Shown piece after piece: positions 34,446 through 42,387 of a stretch of DNA of 64,000 bases. Where the stretch lies: assembly GCF_042219855.1 (NCBI RefSeq), contig NZ_JBHJHP010000003.1, positions 496,001 through 560,000 of the forward strand, in the 5' to 3' direction. Position 1 is the stretch's first letter. Each line of letters starts with the position of its first letter. A program made the position numbers and the translations under genes. The notes beneath the pieces were generated by a model. It was not told the DNA's origin, ran no database searches, and saw nothing but the letters and a program-made list of their open reading frames with translations. Origin of the DNA: JBHJHP01 sp042219855. Lineage in GTDB: Bacteria; Bacteroidota; Bacteroidia; Bacteroidales; UBA5342.

Positions 34446-35054
34446 CTATTTTTCTTTAGCCTGTGTTCTGGATTTGTCACCGAGGTAGCCGCCATGATGG
34501 CGTTTGGCATAATCCATACTACTGAATTTAATTTTTTCCATCATTAATACGACCAGAATATTACCGATAACATTCATGACCGTGGTTGATGTAGTAGGGG
34601 AGAGTCCCAGCGGACATATTTCACCTGGATTGCCTGTCCAGATGGTTGAGTTGGCTTCGTTGGCCAGAAAACTATCTTGCTGACCGGTAATAACAATTAC
34701 GGGAATATCCGGTATGAGAAACCGCGCCAGATCAATAAGCTCAATAATTTCCCGCGTTTTTCCGGAATTGGATATTAAAAGTAATACATCATTTTTCTGA
34801 AGCAAGCCGAGATCTCCATGTTGTGCTTCGCTCGGATGCATAAATGTGGCAGGAGTACCGGTGGAGCTGAATGTAGTTGCCATGTTGTGGGCTATTTGTC
34901 CTGCTTTCCCCATACCGCTGGTTACAAGCTTGCCACCTTTTATCTGAACCTGTTCAAATATAATATTGATTGCTTCCTCAAAAGATGCCTGTATCGGAAT
35001 ATTTTTAACGGCCTCTGATTCAAATTTCAGAAGCTCCGTAATGCGGTTTGTCAT
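34446..35054 (-). CDS. SIS-domain sugar-phosphate isomerase (KdsD/KpsF-like, no CBS domains)
   Basis: A 202-residue isomerase of the SIS family. The N-terminal SGMGKAGQIAHNMATTFSSTG and the MHPSEAQHGDLGLLQKNDVLL block are the conserved KpsF/KdsD active-site stretch (the TPA-F-H-P-EA-HGDLG signature). It ends YAKRHHGGYLGDK, which resembles the DFA...HPGG-LG end of the arabinose-5-phosphate isomerase core. The CBS pair of canonical KdsD proteins is absent. It converts a ketose phosphate and aldose phosphate into each other. KDO synthesis is one option, but neighbours give no KDO gene. The operon (GH16-like, this gene, PfkB, nucleotidyltransferase) looks like a short route to a nucleotide sugar. 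Confidence 0.85.
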   Translation of the reverse strand: MTNRITELLKFESEAVKNIPIQASFEEAINIIFEQVQIKGGKLVTSGMGKAGQIAHNMATTFSSTGTPATFMHPSEAQHGDLGLLQKNDVLLLISNSGKTREIIELIDLARFLIPDIPVIVITGQQDSFLANEANSTIWTGNPGEICPLGLSPTTSTTVMNVIGNILVVLMMEKIKFSSMDYAKRHHGGYLGDKSRTQAKEK

Positions 35055-35067
35055 TGCCAATAATTTC

Positions 35068-36408
35068 TTATGCAGTCTTTTTGTAGACTTTAATCCAGTC
35101 CACAATAAGTTTTCCCGGTGCAGGGTGTTTTTTTGTTTTGTAAATCATGGAAGCGAGTTCCAGAGCCATCTCTTCCCCGGGAAGCCTGATTTCTGTTCTG
35201 AAAACCTCTTTATCATTTACTTTCCAGATGAGCATCTCATTTTGCCATTCAACCGAGAAGATATGAAAATCAGAATTTGGATTCAGTCCTTTAATTCTTG
35301 AAGTTCTTATTGTATGGCGTTTCCCATCATATGTGCTTACACCTACCATCGGTTTCCCTTTTTGAGAAATCTGTAACAGTTTTATCTGAATATTGCCTTT
35401 TGCCGAAACCAGTTGTACCGAGTGCGCAACTGGTGCATGGCTGTCGGTTTTAAGTTTAACCTTAAAAATACCCTGGTTTTGTTTAAAGCTTTTTCCGGTA
35501 GAAATAACTCCGGAGGTATATTTCATTTCCTTTTGTATAAAACCATGATCTTTGTCCCAGATTCTTCCGGTTGTGTTTTCAGCTCTTGTGTCAATAGTCA
35601 TATAATCCCGGGATATTTCTATATTTCTACCATTGGAATATGCCTGAAGATGATTGCTGAGGCTGTAATTACCCTGGCCAAAGTCGGATCCAAGCTGAAA
35701 AGCTGTTTGCCATTTATGCATATCCAGTTTTTCAGGGGCAAAATCTTCTGCAAAAGTGATGTCGTAAAATTTATACAGATCAAACATGTTGGAATTATGG
35801 AACCTGACGTAATTCTTAATATTTATATCCTGATCCAGATTGTGAAACCGTTGTTCTTTCTTGGCCTGTTCAGTGTGATTCCATCGGTGCGCATCCTCAC
35901 AAAAGGATTTATAAGCCTTAAATTTGTCTGATTCAACTTCTTCCTTAAGTTTGATGTATTGATTCAGGACTGTTGAACCTTCAATCTTCCTGTAACTTTT
36001 ATATTTCTTTGAATTTTCAAATCTGAAAAAACGGTCCAGGTCAGCTAATTCCTTTCTTTTTTTCTTGTCGTTTATATCCCTGTAACTATCCGTTTTTCTG
36101 AATTCGAGATAGGCATTCAGTTCTGATGAATCCTTTAATTCAAAGTAGGCTTTTAAATCTTTATTTTTAGTTAACTTGTTAAATTCTTTAAGCCTGGAAT
36201 ATTCTTTTGTGGATTTCCATTTAAGACGTGTTATCCGATTTTTTTCATTTACAAATTCAGGAGAAGTTATCTCATCTTTTAATTCCAGATACTCCTTTAA
36301 ATCCTCTGAATTAGCTGTTGCCAGTACTTCCTGATAAAGGCGCTTGTGTTCTGCGTCCTGTTTTTCTATCTTCTCTGTGCTGGGGAATTTATTTCCAAAA
36401 AGGCCCAT
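35068..36408 (-). CDS. Cytoplasmic GH16-like domain protein with N-terminal helical repeats, catalytic residues lost
   Basis: A 446-residue protein with no signal peptide. Residues about 30-215 hold short charged repeats with the core [DVN]-L-[KN]-x-Y-[LFIV]-x-[LF]-[KH]-[DEN]: DLKEYLELKD (36), DLKAYFELKD (84), VLNQYIKLKE (147) and NIKNYVRFHN (196), plus weaker copies near 69 and 126. From about 217 the sequence follows the GH16 beta-jelly-roll (ITFAEDFAPEKLDMHKWQT, then YTSGVISTGKSF and QGIFKVKLK, and the end KLIVDWIKVYKK). The GH16 catalytic motif ExDxxE aligns with 339-NIQIKL-344, so all three acidic residues are gone. A glycan-binding or scaffold role is more likely than hydrolysis. It is the first gene of the four-gene operon and has a good -7 box. 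Confidence 0.75.
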   Translation of the reverse strand: MGLFGNKFPSTEKIEKQDAEHKRLYQEVLATANSEDLKEYLELKDEITSPEFVNEKNRITRLKWKSTKEYSRLKEFNKLTKNKDLKAYFELKDSSELNAYLEFRKTDSYRDINDKKKRKELADLDRFFRFENSKKYKSYRKIEGSTVLNQYIKLKEEVESDKFKAYKSFCEDAHRWNHTEQAKKEQRFHNLDQDINIKNYVRFHNSNMFDLYKFYDITFAEDFAPEKLDMHKWQTAFQLGSDFGQGNYSLSNHLQAYSNGRNIEISRDYMTIDTRAENTTGRIWDKDHGFIQKEMKYTSGVISTGKSFKQNQGIFKVKLKTDSHAPVAHSVQLVSAKGNIQIKLLQISQKGKPMVGVSTYDGKRHTIRTSRIKGLNPNSDFHIFSVEWQNEMLIWKVNDKEVFRTEIRLPGEEMALELASMIYKTKKHPAPGKLIVDWIKVYKKTA

Positions 36409-36434
36409 GTTTTTTAATTTTTACAGACTCATGC

Positions 36435-36442
36435 CAAAAATA
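36435..36442 (-). promoter_or_regulatory. -7 element of the GH16-like/SIS/PfkB/nucleotidyltransferase operon
   Basis: On the minus strand it reads TATTTTTG, a perfect TAnnTTTG match, 26 bp before the ATG at 36408. A TTTG lies 16 nt upstream of it, slightly closer than usual. Confidence 0.5.
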
Positions 36443-36489
36443 CTAAAAATATTAACAGCAAAGAATGATAATATAGAATTAATTTTAAA

Positions 36490-37545
36490 TTAAAGTGAGT
36501 GGTCGCGTATTACTTTTCCACTTTCAGAAAAACGTATTTTTTCAACTTTTATGATTTCACGGGGTTTTTCAAATACATCAAGTGAAGAATCTATTGTTTT
36601 TTTCAATTGCTGATAGGCATCTGAATTTTGTTTTTCAATCACTATAACGAGTTTTTGACCAAGGGTTTTATCTGTTTTTCCACTGATATAGAATGGAAAA
36701 GGAATTAACGTTTTAAGTTTGGATTCTATGTCTTCAGGAAAAACCTTAACCCCGCCGGTATTAATCACAAAATCAAATCGTCCTTTCCAGTAGAAATGAT
36801 GATCATCAACCAGGTCAACAATGTCATTTGTTACGATGGGTTCCGTAGATACATGATCAGCATGAATTAAAAGACAATTTCTGTGGTCAATGCTGAAAGA
36901 TACACCCGGGATTGCAGCATACGGATGAATGATCTCAGTGTGATTCAACGGTCTGAGTGCAATGTGACTCGCCGTTTCTGTCATGCCATATGACTGATAA
37001 ATTCTTGTGTCGAATTCATTCAGCATATCGTGTGTTGAATTATCAAGCGGAGCACCTCCAATTAAAACGACCTCTGTTTTTTTCAGGGAATCAGGATGTT
37101 CAATGGATTTTTTTAACTGCATAGGTGTCATTGCAACAAAATCAATTTTTTCATTCAGTTTAGCCAGCGGATTGCTGTCGGGTTCCTGGAGCAATAAGTT
37201 CATCCCGCTGGCGATCGCCCTGATTATCATCAGCTTTCCTGCAATGTAATTCACAGGTAGACAGAGTAATGCAGTGCTTTTTCCTGTCAGCTTGAAAATT
37301 GAACAGGTCTTTAATGCTGAAGCAAAGATGATTGATTTTTGCAGTTCGAGGCTTGTTGGTGCACCTGTTGAGCCTGAAGTGCTTACCTGAATAACGGTAT
37401 CCCCGTTATACCATTCTTTAAGAAAATGAAAAACCTCAGTACTGAATTTATCGGCTTTAAACATACCGGTGGGTGTAGTCTCGCTAAAATATGCAGGATC
37501 ATACCAGTTGTTATTCAGTTTTATCGGATTCAACGGATTTGGCAT
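36490..37545 (-). CDS. menE: o-Succinylbenzoate-CoA ligase-like adenylating enzyme
   Basis: A 351-residue AMP-forming ligase, close to the short MenE form of Bacteroidota (menaquinone synthesis). ATP-binding motif A3 is VIQVSTSGSTGAPTSLELQK. YQSYGMTETASHIALR is motif A5, WKGRFDFVINTGGVKVFPEDIE is A7/A8, and the C-terminal lysine is in SESGKVIRDHSL (A10). The substrate is expected to be o-succinylbenzoate. It follows a small lipocalin-like gene on the same strand; other men genes are not in the window. Confidence 0.85.
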   Translation of the reverse strand: MPNPLNPIKLNNNWYDPAYFSETTPTGMFKADKFSTEVFHFLKEWYNGDTVIQVSTSGSTGAPTSLELQKSIIFASALKTCSIFKLTGKSTALLCLPVNYIAGKLMIIRAIASGMNLLLQEPDSNPLAKLNEKIDFVAMTPMQLKKSIEHPDSLKKTEVVLIGGAPLDNSTHDMLNEFDTRIYQSYGMTETASHIALRPLNHTEIIHPYAAIPGVSFSIDHRNCLLIHADHVSTEPIVTNDIVDLVDDHHFYWKGRFDFVINTGGVKVFPEDIESKLKTLIPFPFYISGKTDKTLGQKLVIVIEKQNSDAYQQLKKTIDSSLDVFEKPREIIKVEKIRFSESGKVIRDHSL

Positions 37546-37561
37546 AATGAAACAGCATTTA

Positions 37562-37912
37562 TTATTTGTTTCTTTCCATTACAAATATACCACAGGTACC
37601 TTCCTGATCAATGCTGCTGCCAATAATTTTACCTTCACTGTTAATGTTACCTTCCCAGTTATCCAGCGAATATTCTGTCCTGAAATCTCCACCGTTCAGG
37701 ATTTTATATGATGTACCTTTCAGAACAATTTTCCTGTCAAGTACAATGCCTGCAAGCTTTTGAATCAGGTGCAAGGGGGACTGACCTTTAATGTTTTCTG
37801 TCATTTCAATCTCACCCCATAATTTGTTGTCCTCCTGGAATAGTTTGGCTACACCATTGCAGACTCCTGTTTCGAATTCTTCTTTGAAGAACCATTTCCC
37901 GGAAATATCCAT
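37562..37912 (-). CDS. Small lipocalin-like hypothetical protein
   Basis: A 116-residue cytoplasmic protein with the pattern MDISGKWFFKEEFE, then strands separated by turns (LWGEIEMTENIKG, IVLKGTSYKIL, WEGNINSEGKIIG, and GIFVMERNK), which looks like a small antiparallel barrel with a GxW start. I do not recognise a family. The ATG at 37912 is supported because the longer frame's ATG (37936) lies in a perfect -7 box (TATATTTG). It is 16 bp upstream of menE and probably co-transcribed with it. Confidence 0.6.
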   Translation of the reverse strand: MDISGKWFFKEEFETGVCNGVAKLFQEDNKLWGEIEMTENIKGQSPLHLIQKLAGIVLDRKIVLKGTSYKILNGGDFRTEYSLDNWEGNINSEGKIIGSSIDQEGTCGIFVMERNK

Positions 37913-37933
37913 ACTAATTGTTTTAGCAGAATT

Positions 37934-37941
37934 CAAATATA
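37934..37941 (-). promoter_or_regulatory. -7 element upstream of the small gene and menE
   Basis: Minus-strand TATATTTG, 21 nt before the ATG at 37912. No clear -33 box. It overlaps the alternative ATG at 37936. Confidence 0.5.
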
Positions 37942-38092
37942 ACGTTATTCTTAATCTGATTTGTCAAAAATATGTGAATTAATAATTAAGTAATAGGTGG
38001 ATGCTTTTTGAGGATACATGTGATTAAATGTTAAATTTATTCAAATCCCTTTTAGAATCAGCAATTTGATTCTGTACGGTGTTTATGTTAAA

Positions 38093-38123
38093 TTGAATTA
38101 ATAGAATATTTTTAGTAATTTTG
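38093..38123 (+). promoter_or_regulatory. Bacteroidota promoter of the GT5/DUF4270/glmS genes
   Basis: TTG (38093-38095), a 20-nt spacer and the perfect -7 element TAATTTTG (38116-38123), 23 nt before the ATG at 38147. Confidence 0.65.
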
Positions 38124-38146
38124 TGCGATCTTTTCAACAACAAAGT

Positions 38147-38953
38147 ATGGAAGCAAAAAAGGTTCTATTTATATTTCAGGAAATTACTCCCTATGTCCCC
38201 GAGTCAGAATTATCAACAATTGGTCGCAATTTACCGCAAGGTATACAGGAAGCAGGAAAAGAAATCCGGACCTTTATGCCACGGTATGGTTTAATTAATG
38301 AAAGACGAAACCAGTTGCATGAAGTTATACGTTTGTCGGGAATGAACCTGATAATTGATGATACAGATCATCCACTTATTATTAAAGTGGCTTCTATACA
38401 GGCTGTTAGGTTGCAGGTCTATTTTATTGATAACGAAGACTTTTTTCAGCGTAAAGCTATTGTGGCTGATGATGATGGTAAAGAATTCGAAGATAACGAT
38501 GAAAGAGCTATATTTTTTGCCAGGGGAGTGCTTGAGACCGTTAAAAAACTGAGATGGTCACCGGATATAATTCATTGTCATGGCTGGATGTCTGCATTAG
38601 TGCCGTTGTTTATTAAAAAGTCATACCATGATGATCCGTTCTTTCAGCATTCTAAAATGGTTTATTCTGTATATGACAATCCGTTTGAAAATACATTCAG
38701 GGATTTATTTAAAGAAAAAATTCTGATGCCGGGGATAACAGCCGATGATTTAAGCCTGGTGGAAAAACCCGATTTTGTGAATCTGAATAAACTGGCGGTT
38801 CATTACTCTGATGCTGTAATCCAGGGAAGTGAAAATATAGATAAGAACATAAAAAAATATATTGATGCCGAGCAAAAGAAATTCCTTGGTTATCAGGCAC
38901 CTGAGGAATATATTCAGTCTTATGATCGGTTTTATGATGAAATTTTAAGTTAA
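38147..38953 (+). CDS. Stand-alone GT5 (glycogen/starch synthase) N-terminal domain protein
   Basis: A 268-residue protein that matches only the N-terminal Rossmann domain of GT5 glycogen synthase (LFIFQEITPYVPESELSTIG, RTFMPRYGLINERRNQLHEV, and IIHCHGWMSALVPLFIKK, the HCHxW block). The catalytic C-terminal domain is missing. The KTGGL motif for ADP-glucose binding is replaced by ESELSTIGR. Such stand-alone domains are widespread in Bacteroidota. It may be a regulatory or structural subunit; catalysis on its own is unlikely. It is followed after 59 bp by the DUF4270 gene. The ATG at 38147 is used since the earlier GTG lies in a -7 box. Confidence 0.85.
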   Translation: MEAKKVLFIFQEITPYVPESELSTIGRNLPQGIQEAGKEIRTFMPRYGLINERRNQLHEVIRLSGMNLIIDDTDHPLIIKVASIQAVRLQVYFIDNEDFFQRKAIVADDDGKEFEDNDERAIFFARGVLETVKKLRWSPDIIHCHGWMSALVPLFIKKSYHDDPFFQHSKMVYSVYDNPFENTFRDLFKEKILMPGITADDLSLVEKPDFVNLNKLAVHYSDAVIQGSENIDKNIKKYIDAEQKKFLGYQAPEEYIQSYDRFYDEILS

Positions 38954-39012
38954 ATTAACGCCGTTTAGTGTATAAAAACCCGTGTATAAACGTTATTCCC
39001 GAAAAAATATAT

Positions 39013-40476
39013 ATGAATTTTAAACCCTTACTGTTAGTATTAATTGTAATTGCTGCTATCACAGGTTGTACTCAGGATGAAAATATCATCGGTGGTTCCA
39101 TCAGTCCACTTAAAGATAAAATCAATGTTGCTTACGTTGATTCTGTTCCATTCAAAGCTTTTAGTTTTAAACCTGCTGCCCATACGTTAAGGACAGATGG
39201 AGGTGTTGAAGGAAATGACTATTTTTTACTTGGTGGTCTGAAACCCGATATTGCAGATGCCGCTGGAATAAAGGGGGATATTGCTATGGAATTCTGGTAT
39301 AAGGAACTTGATATCACACAATCCAGTCCGGATAGTATTCTTGTAGTTGACAGTGTTTTACTGGTATTGCTGCAAAATAGCTACGATGGTGATTCCACCG
39401 CTCTACACTTTTTTGAGGTTTATGAATTGGATAAACTACTCTCCAACAGTGAGGATTATTTTGCAGATGAAAATCCTGAAGACTATTATTCTGAAGAAAA
39501 CAAGATTGGAGAAAAACAAATACAGACTATTGATTTCACCGTACCAGACAGTATAAGATGGTCGCAAAATTATATGCATCATATTTCAATTCCATTGTCA
39601 AAATCGATCGGAGAACGTATTATTGAAAATTATGATGATATATATAATAATGTAAATAAATTCAGGGAATTATTTAAGGGCGTTTATATTAAAACCACCT
39701 TCGGTTCCAAGGCTATGATGCATATATATCCTTTTATGTCTACATCATCACCAACCGTAAGCTATACCGATTTTAGTGCCCTGAACCTGGTCTATCATTA
39801 CAATCCTGCTGATACTGCAATTGTTGGAGAGGATACGGTGATTACTTATCCGGAGCGTGATACATCATTCTATGCAGTTCAGAGTATTGTAGTTAATAAT
39901 GAATGCCCGCGTTTTAATGTGATCCGGAAAAACTATGGTGATTATGATTTTTCATTTAATGCCAACACGGTACAACCATCGGCGCTATATCTACAGGGAT
40001 TAAATGTTTCAAAAGTGCGTTTGAAATTTCCTGCTGTTTACACCCTTGATGCATTTAAACCTCTTGCAGGAGAAGATAGTGCAAGAATTGCGATAAACAG
40101 TGCAAAACTGACACTTCAGATTGATAAAAATATTCAGGATATTAATCAGTATTTTCCACCTGTTAGGTTGCTGTTGAGAAGAGATACACTGGGACGCGAT
40201 ACAATAGGAAATGTTACATATATTCCGGATGAAGCAGTTTATGTGGCTCAAAATAAAACCGCCAGTTATACCTATGGAACTTTAATAAGTGACTATACGT
40301 ATGAATTTAATATTGCAGAATATATTCAGGATCTTTTTGACAGCAAAGTAGACCATCCGGATGATCTCATACTTTCTGTTTCGGATAATGTGAATAATCC
40401 TGGATTTGTATTCCTGAATGGTTTGACCAAAAGCAGTGATAACCTGAAACTGGAAATTGTGTATACTAGATATTAA
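39013..40476 (+). CDS. DUF4270 lipoprotein
   Basis: A 487-residue lipoprotein with a lipobox at residue 19 (MNFKPLLLVLIVIAAITGC, then TQDENIIGG). The core matches DUF4270 of Bacteroidota. It has many beta-strand segments and no catalytic motif. The function of the family is unknown. It lies between a GT5 N-terminal gene and glmS, a gene order often seen in this phylum, and ends 11 bp before glmS, so it is likely in the same transcript. An in-frame start at 38968 would put 15 extra residues before the signal peptide. Confidence 0.85.
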   Translation: MNFKPLLLVLIVIAAITGCTQDENIIGGSISPLKDKINVAYVDSVPFKAFSFKPAAHTLRTDGGVEGNDYFLLGGLKPDIADAAGIKGDIAMEFWYKELDITQSSPDSILVVDSVLLVLLQNSYDGDSTALHFFEVYELDKLLSNSEDYFADENPEDYYSEENKIGEKQIQTIDFTVPDSIRWSQNYMHHISIPLSKSIGERIIENYDDIYNNVNKFRELFKGVYIKTTFGSKAMMHIYPFMSTSSPTVSYTDFSALNLVYHYNPADTAIVGEDTVITYPERDTSFYAVQSIVVNNECPRFNVIRKNYGDYDFSFNANTVQPSALYLQGLNVSKVRLKFPAVYTLDAFKPLAGEDSARIAINSAKLTLQIDKNIQDINQYFPPVRLLLRRDTLGRDTIGNVTYIPDEAVYVAQNKTASYTYGTLISDYTYEFNIAEYIQDLFDSKVDHPDDLILSVSDNVNNPGFVFLNGLTKSSDNLKLEIVYTRY

Positions 40477-40487
40477 AGTTAAAGAGT

Positions 40488-42329
40488 ATGTGTGGAATAG
40501 TTGGTTACATAGGATCGAAAGATGCGTGTCCTATTTTAATAAATGGGTTGAAAAGACTTGAATACAGAGGCTATGATTCAGCAGGTATAGCACTTTATAA
40601 TAATGATAATATCTCCGTTTTTAAAAAGAAAGGAAAGGTATCTAAGCTGGAAGAAAACCTGCAGGGAAAAGATACGGAAGGATCGATAGGTATCGGTCAT
40701 ACAAGGTGGGCAACCCATGGTGAGCCTAATGATGTAAACGCACATCCGCATATGTCAATGAATGAAAAATTTGTCCTCATTCATAACGGCATAATAGAAA
40801 ATTACGGCACCCTTAAAGCATTTCTTCTTACCAAGGGCTATGAATTTAAAAGTGAAACAGATACCGAAGTTCTGGTAAACTGGATTGAATATGTTTACAT
40901 GAGCGAGGAAATATCTGCTGAAAAAGCCATTCGTTCGGCTTTGGCTAAGGTGATTGGTGCTTTTGGACTGGTCATAATCTGTAGGGAAGAAGGCGATAAA
41001 CTAATTGCCACAAGAAGGGGGAGTCCATTGGTAGTCGGTGTTGGTGATAATGAGTACTTTCTGGCATCAGATGCAACACCTATCATTGAATATACCAAAC
41101 GGGTGATGTATCTTGATGATGATGATATTGTAATCCTGACCAATGATTCATTACAATTAAAAAATATTCATAGTAATGGTAACATGACGCCACTTATCCA
41201 TAAGCTGGATATGGATGTTAATGATATCGACAAGGGCGGTTTTGACCATTTCATGCTGAAAGAGATTTTTGAACAACCTACAGCCGTTTTGGATACCATC
41301 CGTGGACGTGTGGCTGCTGATGGAAGTTCTGTACGTCTGGGAGGAATCAGGGAGGTGATGCCGAAACTTGAAAAGGCAAACCGTTTAATTATAATTGCCT
41401 GCGGAACATCGTGGCATGCCGGTCTGGTTGGTGAGTATTTATTTGAAAAATATGCCAAACTCCCGGTGGAAGTAGAATATGCATCTGAATTCCGGTATCG
41501 GGAACCAATTATAACAGAAGATGATGTTGTACTGGCTATCACGCAAAGTGGAGAGACCGCTGATACCTTAGCTGCAATCCGTATGGCGAAGAAAGCTGGC
41601 GCTACTGTCCTTGGTATTTGTAACGTGGTTGGCTCGAGTATTTCACGTGAGACAGATGCCGGGGTTTACACCTATGCCGGACCGGAAATAGGTGTAGCCT
41701 CAACAAAAGCATTTACGAGTCAGATTACCGTGCTTACAATGATGACATTGATGCTGGCACAACGTAAAGGTACCATTGATGAAGATACATTTCAGGCAAT
41801 GGCACTGGGTTTGCGAAATATGCCGGATAAAATACGTTTGTTGCTAAAGCAGAACGATCATATAAAAGAACTTGCCGAAAAGTATGCCGAGGCGACTAAT
41901 TCGCTTTACTTAGGACGTGGTATTCAATTCCCGGTGGCATTGGAAGGCGCCTTGAAACTGAAGGAGATATCATATATCCATGCCGAAGGATATCCTGCGG
42001 CAGAAATGAAACACGGTCCGATTGCATTGATCGATGAGAAGCTTCCGGTGGTATTTGTGGCAGCCAAAGATCCTAATTATGAAAAAGTGGTCAGTAATAT
42101 TCAGGAGGTTATTGCACGAAAAGGAGTTGTAATAGCGGTTGTGACAGAAGATGATGAACATATCAGACATATGGCAACTCACGTCATTGAGGTTCCTGAA
42201 ACACATGCGGCACTGACACCATTATTGTCTGTAATTCCCCTGCAGTTGTTTTCCTACCACATTGCAGTAAAACTTGGACGGAATGTGGATCAGCCAAGAA
42301 ATCTGGCTAAATCTGTTACAGTAGAATAA
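40488..42329 (+). CDS. glmS: Glutamine-fructose-6-phosphate aminotransferase (isomerizing)
   Basis: A 613-residue enzyme making glucosamine 6-phosphate from fructose 6-phosphate and glutamine. The Ntn-type glutaminase starts CGIVGYIGSKDACPIL, where cysteine 2 becomes the N-terminal nucleophile. GHTRWATHGEPNDVNAHPH is the glutamine-binding block. Two SIS domains follow (IIACGTSWHAGLVGEYLFE, and YLGRGIQFPVALEGALKLKE). The C-terminus NVDQPRNLAKSVTVE is the conserved swivel. No glmS ribozyme or riboswitch is visible upstream. Confidence 0.97.
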   Translation: MCGIVGYIGSKDACPILINGLKRLEYRGYDSAGIALYNNDNISVFKKKGKVSKLEENLQGKDTEGSIGIGHTRWATHGEPNDVNAHPHMSMNEKFVLIHNGIIENYGTLKAFLLTKGYEFKSETDTEVLVNWIEYVYMSEEISAEKAIRSALAKVIGAFGLVIICREEGDKLIATRRGSPLVVGVGDNEYFLASDATPIIEYTKRVMYLDDDDIVILTNDSLQLKNIHSNGNMTPLIHKLDMDVNDIDKGGFDHFMLKEIFEQPTAVLDTIRGRVAADGSSVRLGGIREVMPKLEKANRLIIIACGTSWHAGLVGEYLFEKYAKLPVEVEYASEFRYREPIITEDDVVLAITQSGETADTLAAIRMAKKAGATVLGICNVVGSSISRETDAGVYTYAGPEIGVASTKAFTSQITVLTMMTLMLAQRKGTIDEDTFQAMALGLRNMPDKIRLLLKQNDHIKELAEKYAEATNSLYLGRGIQFPVALEGALKLKEISYIHAEGYPAAEMKHGPIALIDEKLPVVFVAAKDPNYEKVVSNIQEVIARKGVVIAVVTEDDEHIRHMATHVIEVPETHAALTPLLSVIPLQLFSYHIAVKLGRNVDQPRNLAKSVTVE

Positions 42330-42349
42330 AAAAAGATAAAATATATTTT

Positions 42350-42387
42350 AAAAGGGGATAGGTTTTTACTCAATCTGTCCCTTTTTT
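42350..42387 (+). terminator. Probable terminator after glmS
   Basis: AAAAGGG (42350-42356) pairs with CCCTTTT (42379-42385) over a 22-nt loop and is followed by T. The loop is large, so strength is uncertain. It sits just before the stop of the convergent arsenite transporter gene. Confidence 0.55.

Noticed and set aside
40440..40490. glmS ribozyme/riboswitch
   Set aside because: The intergenic gap before glmS is only 11 bp and no ribozyme core can fit there; the family is also not expected in Bacteroidota.
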